NCBI GenBank assembly: GCA_964516925.1
Contig: CAZEXL010000005.1
Span: 17,755 to 81,754 of the forward strand
Reading direction: 5' to 3'
DNA: 64,000 bases
From: CAG-552 sp964516925
GTDB lineage: Bacteria; Bacillota; Clostridia; Christensenellales; Pumilibacteraceae
Shown: piece after piece, positions 8,463 through 17,044 of the stretch
Numbering within the stretch: the stretch's first letter is position 1
How the letters are laid out: every line of letters begins with the position of its first letter
Notes under the pieces: generated by a model
Told to the model about the DNA's origin: nothing
The model's database searches: none
What the model saw: only the letters and a program-made list of their open reading frames with translations
Position numbers and translations under genes: made by a program

Positions 8463-11400
8463 TTAACATTGTTTACCTGCGCTTTTTATAAACTCAAGCC
8501 ATTTTTTAGAACTCAAGAAATCCCACAGTCGAACTTCGGTGCGCTTGCAATAACACAAGTTTTCATCGTATTTTTGCCCATCGACGGTTTTTGCATCGGT
8601 TATCATATTCTTCCAATTTTGTACGTTGATAAAATCGCCGTCATAATCGTTTTTGAATTCCGCTTTTGCCGATTCATAAGCAAATATTACATTAACGTTT
8701 TGCTCGATGCCGTGCCTTAGTAATTCGCCAAGCATTCTAAGCGCGTCTTGCTTATCAAGCTTTTCGGTAGCCGCAATATTAACCTGCGAACTATTCGGAG
8801 CTTTTATTTTCTCATATTGTTTTTTGATCGCTTCGTCTTCAACTTGATACTCCATTATAGACTCGATTTTTTCCGAGGAAGAAAGCAAATTGTCAATAAC
8901 AGTTTCGTCAAGATCTCCTTGCTTAAGCAAGTATTCTCTTAAAGTTTCTATAAATTCTTTCGGCACGTTTGAGGACAAGGCTCGATTAAAATCGCCTGCA
9001 TGCAAGTCACCTTGCGATACCTTCTGGCTGATTTTATTTAATTCGTCAATCCATTCGTCTGCTTTTGCCAAACAGAACAAATACGGAGAATAATCTTCGG
9101 CTTCTCCTCTTACTCTTTTTGTATAAACGTCATAGCATTCATGTAAAGCGGACGCAATATCGTATACCGATTCGTTCACCTTTATGTAACCGTCTAGTCC
9201 AGATTCTTTCTTTAGAGCCTCGTATTGCGACAATAAATTTTTGCCAGCGTCTTCTATTATTTTTCCGGTACTACGACTGAATTTTTTTACGCTTACGTAA
9301 TTTACGATAATATTAGAATTCTCCGGCAATACTTCGGCTTCCTTGCGCAAATAAGCATTATAAAGCGCCATATTATATATAATTTTAACTTGCTTAATCG
9401 GCTTTGCGCTTATACAATAATTATGCGGAGTCCTATCCGATTGCTCTTCGTTCCCTTCGTTATCAGGCTCACCGAACACGATCGGATGCGGGACGGAAGT
9501 AAGCGAATTAATACCGACGTAAAGCGGCAAACAGTCATCCGTATTATACGTATCGTTGTTAATCACGCTTGTCGTATTTTTTATAGCTTCTACCAAAACG
9601 TCCGCCGAAACCACCGCAGTACTCCCGGGGCGTTTTTGCGTCCATCCTTGGTAAACATCGCCGTATTTATCGTTGACCTTTTTTGCAAAAGCGCTAATGT
9701 TTTTATAGTCATCTCCTATTTCTAAATACGCCGTATTTATACAAGAGAAGTAATTTTTGCCTTCAAACTGAAAAACCGCATTGCCTTTTTGCCTACGAAC
9801 AAATTCAAAACATTTGTCTTTTTCGTCATCGCCCATCCCTGAAAAAGTTTTTCCAAACATGCCGGCAGCCGTTTCTAAAGCGATTCTGTTGCCGATATTA
9901 AGTAAAATTCTTTCGTCAGACACCGGATTTGTTTGCCCGCACAAAATAAAGCTTATTCCAAGGCTACGTATTTTACTTACCCGTTTGCCTAATTGATCCA
10001 TCAACTCATAGTCGTCGCCCGAAAAAGCGCTGTTTGCTTCGTCTATAACTAAGAATATTTGCGGCAAAGACGGCATTGCGTTTTTACCGATTTTTTTGGC
10101 ATATTCCGCATAATCTTGGCAAGAATTGTCTGCCATTTTCTTGTGTAAAACTTCTCGATATCCCTTAGCGTCTTTAGCATCATATTCTGCAAAAAGCCTC
10201 GTACGCTGAGTTTCAATCTGCCTAATGTACTCAAAAAGCGAAAATGCTTGCTCTTTTGTCGATCGTTCGGACAAAAAGCTCACGTGAGGAACATAGGCTT
10301 TCCCCTTGTCTTGAGAAAAGCATGCGAAATCCGCCGTGCCGGTTTGGGATTTAAAGTCAATTATATAAAACTGCAATTGATCGGGCGAATAAAACCACGA
10401 ACCGCTCATTATAAGCGTCCGTATAAAAGTCGTTTTACCCGAACCTGTTGCGCCGGTAATAATGGTCGACGCCATATTGCCGGTTGTTTTAGCACGAAAA
10501 TATTCGATACCACTTGAGGAAATTCCGATCGGAATGGCAATCTCATCGCTGTCATTATCCTTGTTTTCGTTATAAAATGACGGAATTTTGATGTCCTTTC
10601 GTTCTATCAAAGATTCAAGCGTCATAGAAGATTCCTTTTTAAGCTTATCCCTATATTCTTCAAATAAATCATCGCCATTCAATTTGCTTTTTGCGACTTC
10701 GATTTGGCTTTTATCAAAAACGTAAGCTTTATCAAAATTCTCAATCAAATCGAATTCTGTTTTATCCTCATTATAGTTGTTTTTTACAACTACGTTCTGC
10801 CCCACGCAAATAACGAAAATACCGTAATCGCCGCCTTCTTTTATAAGTTTTTGTAAACGCTCATATATATATTTTGCTTTATACGTATCGTTAAATAAAT
10901 TTGAAAAAGTATTTACTACCAAAATAAAGTAAGGAAGCATCAAAAAAGGATTTTTTTCGTTAAATTCGGAAATGCTCATTCCTTTAAGCGTACTTTCGTT
11001 TTTACGTTCATCCAATTCATTAAAGAGCGCTCCTATCAACTGCTCTACTTGCTCATCCTGCGTCGCATATCCGTTAACTTTTTCATTGTTTGCTTTATAC
11101 AGACAAGAGTCAAGTTTTTTATCCTTTATGCTGTCGCAAAATTGACCGCAAACTTTTTCATTTAAATTTGTTTTTTCAATAAATGCAAAACGTAAATTTT
11201 TCGGTCTGTAGGTATGCACGGTTTTTTCGAATAATCCCGGCAAAAGCGTTTCCAACACCGCGCTCGCACTTTCCTCATCGTCTACTTTTATAAAAACAGC
11301 ATTTTTACCTTTATTTTCCGAAAGAACGGTAGGCAAACGATATTCCTTTCCATCTAGCAACACGATTTCGGACCCATAAACAATTTCGCCTTCTTTTTGA

Positions 11401-11981
11401 GGACAGCATTTTTCTATTAAATCTATTGCTTCATCTACTCTATTCGCTATTAAGGCACGTGATATATCGTCATCATTCCGCAATTTTTCAAGTTCCTCAA
11501 TTTGCTGCCTAATCTTATTGCTACAGTCCTCGTCGATATCTTTAATCAAACGTCCTGCATGTTCAGGAAAAGTGAGCAGCTTGTTGTACGCATAACAAAA
11601 TTCGCTAACGTGCTCTTCGCTCGTTCTATTCTTATAGTCGTTATCCGCATCGGCAATCGTTTCGTTTATAACTTGTTCGCTCTTGTCTATAATATCGTTA
11701 CAGTCCTCGCACTTTTCAACCCAAATACCGCTAAAATCAAAACGACTTTTGTCTTTGTTAACCTTTAATAACCCCGTATCCCTCTTTTCAAAACTATTTG
11801 CGCAAAAATAACGATAGCCGTCAACAAGCCGACTTCGATTGATTAATATATACATTTCTTGCTTCACTTCGTCACGTTTTTCGATTAAAGCATTAATTTT
11901 GTTTTGCGCATCCTTTCTAATTTCGTTAATTGTTTCGTTTAATTGGCAATATTGCTTTATTTGAGATACCGCTTCTTTCAT
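8463..11981 (-). CDS. soluble FtsK/EccC-like ATPase with three ATPase-like modules
   Basis: Start taken at 11981 (MKEAVSQIK) because a GGAGAG SD lies 7 nt upstream; the ATG at 12008 has none. About 1172 residues. An N-terminal coiled coil (1-200) leads into a degenerate module (about 215-400: VFIKVDDEESASAVLETLL where a P-loop should be, then LPYFILVVNTFSNLF in Walker B position and GIFVICVGQN). The middle module is intact: Walker A GATGSGKTT near 509-517, Walker B IFLVIDEANSAF near 645, then SFILCGQTNP. A third module (about 820-1165: PLYVGINSLTSVPHPIVFGEP, YCISAKPIKQV, GIEQNVNVIFAYESA) has lost the P-loop. Three tandem modules recall EccC/EssC of type VII secretion, but there are no TM segments or FHA domains. 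A motor for protein or DNA movement is inferred. Confidence 0.88.
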   Translation of the reverse strand: MKEAVSQIKQYCQLNETINEIRKDAQNKINALIEKRDEVKQEMYILINRSRLVDGYRYFCANSFEKRDTGLLKVNKDKSRFDFSGIWVEKCEDCNDIIDKSEQVINETIADADNDYKNRTSEEHVSEFCYAYNKLLTFPEHAGRLIKDIDEDCSNKIRQQIEELEKLRNDDDISRALIANRVDEAIDLIEKCCPQKEGEIVYGSEIVLLDGKEYRLPTVLSENKGKNAVFIKVDDEESASAVLETLLPGLFEKTVHTYRPKNLRFAFIEKTNLNEKVCGQFCDSIKDKKLDSCLYKANNEKVNGYATQDEQVEQLIGALFNELDERKNESTLKGMSISEFNEKNPFLMLPYFILVVNTFSNLFNDTYKAKYIYERLQKLIKEGGDYGIFVICVGQNVVVKNNYNEDKTEFDLIENFDKAYVFDKSQIEVAKSKLNGDDLFEEYRDKLKKESSMTLESLIERKDIKIPSFYNENKDNDSDEIAIPIGISSSGIEYFRAKTTGNMASTIITGATGSGKTTFIRTLIMSGSWFYSPDQLQFYIIDFKSQTGTADFACFSQDKGKAYVPHVSFLSERSTKEQAFSLFEYIRQIETQRTRLFAEYDAKDAKGYREVLHKKMADNSCQDYAEYAKKIGKNAMPSLPQIFLVIDEANSAFSGDDYELMDQLGKRVSKIRSLGISFILCGQTNPVSDERILLNIGNRIALETAAGMFGKTFSGMGDDEKDKCFEFVRRQKGNAVFQFEGKNYFSCINTAYLEIGDDYKNISAFAKKVNDKYGDVYQGWTQKRPGSTAVVSADVLVEAIKNTTSVINNDTYNTDDCLPLYVGINSLTSVPHPIVFGEPDNEGNEEQSDRTPHNYCISAKPIKQVKIIYNMALYNAYLRKEAEVLPENSNIIVNYVSVKKFSRSTGKIIEDAGKNLLSQYEALKKESGLDGYIKVNESVYDIASALHECYDVYTKRVRGEAEDYSPYLFCLAKADEWIDELNKISQKVSQGDLHAGDFNRALSSNVPKEFIETLREYLLKQGDLDETVIDNLLSSSEKIESIMEYQVEDEAIKKQYEKIKAPNSSQVNIAATEKLDKQDALRMLGELLRHGIEQNVNVIFAYESAKAEFKNDYDGDFINVQNWKNMITDAKTVDGQKYDENLCYCKRTEVRLWDFLSSKKWLEFIKSAGKQC

Positions 11982-12199
11982 GTTAAACTCTCCATTTGTA
12001 GAATTCATTGATAGCTATGTGAAATATCTTATCTCGCTTACAATTGGTTTGCAAAAACGTTAAAAATCAATTCCGAAAACGAATTTTTGCGAGTAAGAGA
12101 TTATATTTAATTTTCTTATTTCCCCAAATAGTTATAACATATTTTTTTAATTTAACGCAAATGTTTTTAACGAGTTTTACAACTTATCTTGTTTTTTAT

Positions 12200-12242
12200 A
12201 AAAAATTACACTCACTAAACTATTGATTTTTGGTGAGTGTAA
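12200..12242 (-). terminator. intrinsic terminator of the HAD/uvrC/queH operon
   Basis: A 10-bp inverted repeat TTACACTCAC (12206-12215) / GTGAGTGTAA (12233-12242) is followed on the minus strand by a T6 run. It lies 44 bp beyond the stop of the HAD phosphatase gene. Confidence 0.85.
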
Positions 12243-12285
12243 ACTATTTTTGTTTGGTTTATGCACGGTTTTATCTTTTGAAAAA

Positions 12286-13101
12286 CTAAGGCAAATTGTT
12301 ATACATCGCTTTTTCGATAAGATACGCCAGCCCGTCGTCGTCGTTGGACGGCGCGATAAGCTTAGCGACTTTTTTTAGTCTTTCGTCGGCGTTGTTTACC
12401 GCTACGCCCAATCCCGCTTCGGTTATCATGGATACGTCGTTCATGCTGTCGCCTATTGCGACCGTCTTGGCGATATCGATACCGAACAGTTTTGCAATTC
12501 GTTTAAGCGCGTTGCCTTTGCCGGCGTTTATCGACGCCCCGTCCAAATACTCTTTGTCGGACAAAAAGAACTGAATTCCGTCATACTTGCCGATAAAACG
12601 CGGCAAATACTCGTCCGCCTTTGGTGAAGAAATAAGCACTTTTACGCATTCGAGCTTGCTGCTGAGCACGTAATCGCTAAGCCGCCCCACAACGTTGGGC
12701 GTAACCTTGGTTATTGCGCAATACTTCCGATTTATTTCGTTTAACTCGGATACGTACAATTTGTCTTTGCCGTAAACTTGAAAATACACGCCGATACGTT
12801 CGCATTCTTTTGCAAAGTCGGCAACCTGAAGATACGGCATAACGTTAATGTCGATTATTTTGCGCGTTTTGCTTTCGCGAATTATTCCGCCGTCCATTGC
12901 GCAAATGGGTGCGTTCAGCTCGTCCAGCCCGAGCCGATCGATCACCTGGATTGCCGACTCGAACATTCTGCCCGTGCTGATTATAAAAATTCCGCCCGCA
13001 TTTTGATATGCGCGTATAGCTTCGCGAGTGCGCTCCGAAGCCGTTTTATCGCTTTTTAGCGCAGTGCCGTCCAAATCGCTTACTATAAGTTCGTACTTCA
13101 T
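12286..13101 (-). CDS. Cof-type HAD-IIB phosphatase
   Basis: 271 residues, the usual length for Cof/YidA-type sugar-phosphate phosphatases. HAD motif I SDLDGTAL (nucleophile D9, acid D11), motif II IISTGR near residue 41, and motif III/IV GKGNALKRIAKLFG...AIGDSMNDVSMI near 195-225 are all present. It is cytosolic. The start overlaps the uvrC stop by 4 bp (ATGA), so translation is coupled. The substrate is not predictable from sequence; sugar phosphates or pyridoxal phosphate are typical. It is the third gene of the queH-uvrC-HAD operon and ends in a clear terminator. Confidence 0.92.
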   Translation of the reverse strand: MKYELIVSDLDGTALKSDKTASERTREAIRAYQNAGGIFIISTGRMFESAIQVIDRLGLDELNAPICAMDGGIIRESKTRKIIDINVMPYLQVADFAKECERIGVYFQVYGKDKLYVSELNEINRKYCAITKVTPNVVGRLSDYVLSSKLECVKVLISSPKADEYLPRFIGKYDGIQFFLSDKEYLDGASINAGKGNALKRIAKLFGIDIAKTVAIGDSMNDVSMITEAGLGVAVNNADERLKKVAKLIAPSNDDDGLAYLIEKAMYNNLP

Positions 13102-14876
13102 CGTTTTTCTCTCCTAAAATACTCGTAGACGTTTTGCGCAACGGCAGAGTCTATTCCGTTTATCGCCTGCAACTCGCCGAGCGAGGCGTTTTTAAGGTCG
13201 GCAAAATTCGGAAACGTTCTTAGCAAAATCTCTCTCTTTTTTGGTCCGACGCCCTTTATTTCGTCCAGCTCACTGGTAAGTCGTTTGCGCCTTAGCGAGC
13301 GGTGGTACGTTATGGCAAAACGATGCGCCTCGTCTCGAATACGCTGCAAAAGCCTTAGGGCGTAGTCGCTTTTGCTAAGCACTATAGGATCGCTGCGCCC
13401 CGGCAAGAATATCTCTTCCTCTCGTTCGGCAAGCGATATCATGGGTATATTCAGTCCCTCGCCTAGCATAACTTCCGTTGCCGCCGAAAGCTGACCTTTG
13501 CCGCCGTCGATTACTATTAGGTCAGGCAATTCGCCGTGCGATAGTCTCCGTTTTATTACCTCTGCCATGCAGGCAAAGTCGTTGTTGCCCTCGACGGTCT
13601 TTATTTTGTATCGGCGGTAGTCCGATTTGCTTGGCGCGCCGTCGATAAACACCACTCCGCTTGCCACTTTGTCGGTTCCGCTTACGTGTGAAATATCGAA
13701 GCACTCCATTCGTCGCACGCTCTTTAACTTTAATAGATCTCGCAGTCGCTCTGCCGCCTTTACGGTAAGATTGACGTTGCGTTTGTGCTTTTCGACCGAC
13801 TTATCCAAATAATCCGAAGCGTTTTGCTCCGCCATTAGCACTAGCTTTCGTTTTGCTCCTTTTTGCGGAAACGTCACTTCCGTCTTCTTCCCTTTTTGCG
13901 CCGACAAATATTCGCTTAGCGCATCGGAATTAAATTCGCTTCCAAAGCACACTTCGTCGGGCACGTCGTGATTGCCGCCGTAGTATTGAACGGCAAACGA
14001 CTCCAACGCTTCGCCGTCGTCAAAAGCCGCTTCGTCCAAAATATAGTTGTAAACGCCCATCATTTTACCGTTTCGTACGACGTTTACCGACACGGCGCTG
14101 TACAAGCCGCTGTTTTTGATGGCAAAAGAGTCTATGTTTACGACCTTGTCAAGATCGGACACGGTGCGCGTTTTTAGCAGTTGCAACATCGAAAGCTGAT
14201 CACGATAAGTAATGGCGCGCTCGAAGTCTTCGCTTTTTGCCGCAGCCGTCATCTTTGCGGTTATAATCTGCTCTGCCGTTTCGTCTCTGCCGCACAAAAA
14301 ATCCATAACTCGCTTTACGATTTTAGCATACTCGTCCTTGTCGATTTTGCCCACGCACGGCGCTTTACACAACCCTATGTGGTAATTAAGACACTCTCGT
14401 TTTGCCGATAGTTTTTTAGGACACGCGCGCATGCCGTACGCGCTTTTTATTATTCCCACTATATCCCAAACTCGCAAACCGTTAAGATACGGTCCGAAAT
14501 ATCTGGCACCGTCTTTCTTTAGTTTGCGAGTAACTTCGACGGTAGGAAAATCCTGTCTTAAATCTATTTTTATATAAGGACTTGCCTTGTCGTCCTTTAG
14601 TAATATATTGTAACGAGGATTGTACTTTTTTACAAGATTGGACTCTAAACTTAGCGCGTCCTTTTCGGACAATGTGATTATATACTCGAAAGAATCGATA
14701 TTGTCCACCATTGCCTGCACCTTGACGGGCTTTGGCGAATTGTTAAAATACTGTCGTACCCTGTTTTTTAGTACGACGGCTTTGCCGACGTAAATCACGT
14801 TTCCGCTTACGTCCTTCATTATATAAACGCCCGGATTATCGGGCAAATCTTCTAGTCGTTGTTTTGTAACCGGCAT
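13098..14876 (-). CDS. uvrC: excinuclease ABC subunit C
   Basis: UvrC makes the 3' and 5' incisions in nucleotide excision repair with UvrA and UvrB. The N-terminal GIY-YIG nuclease is seen (NPGVYIMKD...NVIYVGKAVVLKNRV), with a UVR/UvrB-binding region near residues 200-235, the RNase H-like C-terminal nuclease (MECFDISHVSGTDKVASGVVF...) and tandem HhH motifs at the end (ELDEIKGVGPKKREILL, LQAINGIDSAVA). The ATG at 14876 is chosen over a TTG at 14882 because the AGGAG SD is correctly spaced only for the ATG. It overlaps queH by 25 bp. Length 592 residues is normal. Confidence 0.96.
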   Translation of the reverse strand: MPVTKQRLEDLPDNPGVYIMKDVSGNVIYVGKAVVLKNRVRQYFNNSPKPVKVQAMVDNIDSFEYIITLSEKDALSLESNLVKKYNPRYNILLKDDKASPYIKIDLRQDFPTVEVTRKLKKDGARYFGPYLNGLRVWDIVGIIKSAYGMRACPKKLSAKRECLNYHIGLCKAPCVGKIDKDEYAKIVKRVMDFLCGRDETAEQIITAKMTAAAKSEDFERAITYRDQLSMLQLLKTRTVSDLDKVVNIDSFAIKNSGLYSAVSVNVVRNGKMMGVYNYILDEAAFDDGEALESFAVQYYGGNHDVPDEVCFGSEFNSDALSEYLSAQKGKKTEVTFPQKGAKRKLVLMAEQNASDYLDKSVEKHKRNVNLTVKAAERLRDLLKLKSVRRMECFDISHVSGTDKVASGVVFIDGAPSKSDYRRYKIKTVEGNNDFACMAEVIKRRLSHGELPDLIVIDGGKGQLSAATEVMLGEGLNIPMISLAEREEEIFLPGRSDPIVLSKSDYALRLLQRIRDEAHRFAITYHRSLRRKRLTSELDEIKGVGPKKREILLRTFPNFADLKNASLGELQAINGIDSAVAQNVYEYFRREKR

Positions 14877-15433
14877 CCGCAATACTCCTGTCGATATAGT
14901 CCGTACCGTTTGCTTAACTGAATGGAACGCAAATAGCCGTCCTTCTTTTTGAAATCGCTAGGCAAAAATTCCACTCCGACTTCCGAAGCGACCGAATTGC
15001 CTATGGAATTTACAACGTCCGCATTTTTATGCGGCGAAACGGTAAGCGTCGTGCAAAAATAATCGTAGCCGCCCTTCTTTGCCTGAATTGCCGTTTCTTT
15101 TAGTCGCATATAAAAACACAGCTCGCAACGCGCACCGCCTTCGGGCGCGGAAAACAAATCTTTGACGAGTGTTAGATATTCGTCGTTGTCGTAATCGCCG
15201 ATAGTAAGCGGCACTCCTAAAATGTCGCACAGCCTCTTTTGTTCGCTTAATCTATGCTCGTATTCGCCTAAAGGCATTATGCAAGGATTGTAATAAAATA
15301 CGGTCGTGGCAATTTTGGGCGTTAGAAACTCGAGCACGCTGCTCGAGCACGGCGCACAACAACTGTGCAAAAACAGCTTTTTGTTTTTTGCGTCGCTTAA
15401 CAATTGTTCTGCTTGTTCGTAATATCTACCCAT
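14852..15433 (-). CDS. queH: epoxyqueuosine reductase QueH
   Basis: 193 residues. QueH reduces epoxyqueuosine in tRNA to queuosine, replacing QueG in many Bacillota. Key cysteines are visible: HSCCAPCSSSVLEFL near residues 23-37, ARCELCFYMRL near 100-110, and the C-terminal EYCGCR. These bind the iron-sulfur cluster and adjacent iron in the characterised QueH. It has a perfect -35/-10 promoter whose -10 box ends 6 nt before the ATG and no SD, so it heads a probably leaderless transcript that continues into uvrC and the HAD gene. Confidence 0.95.
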   Translation of the reverse strand: MGRYYEQAEQLLSDAKNKKLFLHSCCAPCSSSVLEFLTPKIATTVFYYNPCIMPLGEYEHRLSEQKRLCDILGVPLTIGDYDNDEYLTLVKDLFSAPEGGARCELCFYMRLKETAIQAKKGGYDYFCTTLTVSPHKNADVVNSIGNSVASEVGVEFLPSDFKKKDGYLRSIQLSKRYGLYRQEYCGCRLQNND

Positions 15434-15468
15434 ATCGAAAGTATAGCCGATTTTGAACGCGTTGTCAA
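15434..15468 (-). promoter_or_regulatory. leaderless-type promoter of queH
   Basis: Minus strand: TTGACA (15463-15468), 17-bp spacer, TATACT (15440-15445), then only TTCGAT (6 nt) before the ATG. Transcription starting about 7 nt after the -10 box would begin at the A of the ATG. No SD is present. Confidence 0.8.
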
Positions 15469-15490
15469 CAATGCGAACGACGCGTCAAAC

Positions 15491-15525
15491 AAAAAACCGC
15501 CTCGCTTAAAGCGTTGCGGCTTTTT
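15491..15525 (-). terminator. terminator of dnaB
   Basis: AAAAAACCGCctCGCT / AGCGttGCGGCTTTTT forms a stem with one 2-nt internal mismatch, followed by T6 on the minus strand, 14 bp after the dnaB stop. It separates dnaB from the queH promoter. Confidence 0.75.
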
Positions 15526-15538
15526 ATCGAATTATTTA

Positions 15539-17044
15539 TTAAAACGGAAGCTCGTCGCTGCCCGGCTTTACGGACAAAATCTCTTCGACAGATCTGAGCG
15601 GCGCAGAACTTTCTTCCTCATCTTGCTCTTTTTCTTGCGGTTGCGCCGGCTTGGGCGTTACGGAAGCGTCCTGTTCTTCGAAGGACACGTATGCCCCGCG
15701 CCAACGAAGGTCGATGGTGTCGGTTTGTCCGTTACGGTGCTTAGCAACAATAAGCTGAACGGCGTCGCGCTCTTCCTCGGTAACGTTTTTGTCGCTGTCG
15801 GCGTATTGACGATACAAGAACATAATGATGTCGGCGTCCTGCTCGATTGCGCCCGATTCACGCAAGTCGCTCATTACGGGCACCTTTTCCTTACGCTTTT
15901 CGACGTCACGCGAAAGCTGACTGAGCAAGAGTATAGGGACGTTAAGCTCTTTTGCCGCAATTTTTAAATTTCGGGTTATGTCGCTTATTTCCTGCTGACG
16001 ATTTTCCACTCGCTTAGAGGGCGACATAAGCTGAAGATAGTCTATCATTACTATATCCAACCCCCTTTCGCGTTTGAGCTTTCGGCATTTGCTGATTATA
16101 TCCACCGGAGTGGTTGCCGACGTGTCGTCCACGAAAATGCTAGACTTATCTAGCTTGGTTTTTGCAAGCATAAGCCGTTGCCACTCGGCGTCGGAAAGAT
16201 TGCCCGAATTGGCTTTGGTCATATCTACCTTGGCTACCGAACACAACATTCTGCGCGCAAGCTGAACGGCAGGCATTTCCAACGAAAATACCGCCGCGCT
16301 TATCGGTACTTTTTTGCCCGTTTCGGTGGTACGTTCGGCAAAAGCCGCAGCTTGAATAAAGTTCATGCCTATACTCGTCTTACCTTGACCGGGACGCGCC
16401 GCAATGATTATAAGGTCACCGCTTTGGAAGCCGTTTAACAAGTTATCCAACCTTCTGAATCCGGTAGGAATTCCCTTAAAGAACAACGGATCGCGCTCAA
16501 CCTGCTCCATACGTTCTATCGCTTCGCTTGCCGCGTCGGATATGGGACGCAGCTCCATACGAGTATTCCCTTCGCCCAATGCGAAAATAGCTTTTTCGGC
16601 GTACGACATAGCGTCCTCTTCGCCCGAATACGCAACGTTTGCCACTTTGTTGGATAAATCGATAAGTTTGCGACGAAGTTTGTTTTGCTTAACTATTTCT
16701 ACGTACGAAGCGTAATTTGCCGCCGACGGCAACACGTTGCTTAGCGACGTTACGTAGTTAATGCCGCCTACCGCCTCCATATTGCCGAGCTTTTCAAGTT
16801 CTTGAACAAGCGTGATTATATCGATGGGCTTGTTGTCGGCGTAGACGTTTTTCATCGCTTCGAATATCATCTGATGCGCCGGAGAATAAAAATCGTCGGG
16901 GCTGAGCGAAGCTAATATTTCGTTGGGCACGTATTCGTCAATCAGCACGCAACACAACACGGCTTGTTCCGCTTCGTTGTTTTGCGGCATTATTTTGCCC
17001 TTAACGTTTGGATGAATTCTTTTGTCTTTTGCGGTATCAGCCAT
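15539..17044 (-). CDS. dnaB: replicative DNA helicase
   Basis: 501 residues. Hexameric 5'-3' helicase of the replisome. The N-terminal domain starts at NNEAEQAVLCCVLIDE. The RecA-like C-terminal domain has Walker A ARPGQGKTSIG near residue 218, Walker B DIVMIDYLQLM near 320 and the LLSQLSRDVEKR segment. The acidic C-terminal tail ends in PF. A GGAGG SD precedes the ATG. Its start overlaps the preceding lipoprotein gene by 8 bp. In this genome the loader is probably the DnaD-like/DnaI-like pair at 23.9-26.2 kb. Confidence 0.97.
   Translation of the reverse strand: MADTAKDKRIHPNVKGKIMPQNNEAEQAVLCCVLIDEYVPNEILASLSPDDFYSPAHQMIFEAMKNVYADNKPIDIITLVQELEKLGNMEAVGGINYVTSLSNVLPSAANYASYVEIVKQNKLRRKLIDLSNKVANVAYSGEEDAMSYAEKAIFALGEGNTRMELRPISDAASEAIERMEQVERDPLFFKGIPTGFRRLDNLLNGFQSGDLIIIAARPGQGKTSIGMNFIQAAAFAERTTETGKKVPISAAVFSLEMPAVQLARRMLCSVAKVDMTKANSGNLSDAEWQRLMLAKTKLDKSSIFVDDTSATTPVDIISKCRKLKRERGLDIVMIDYLQLMSPSKRVENRQQEISDITRNLKIAAKELNVPILLLSQLSRDVEKRKEKVPVMSDLRESGAIEQDADIIMFLYRQYADSDKNVTEEERDAVQLIVAKHRNGQTDTIDLRWRGAYVSFEEQDASVTPKPAQPQEKEQDEEESSAPLRSVEEILSVKPGSDELPF

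Noticed and set aside
4255..12008. A complete canonical type VIIb secretion locus
   Set aside because: No EsaA, EssA, EssB, YukD or WXG motif was found, and the ATPase lacks TM and FHA parts, so only a type VII-like label is used.
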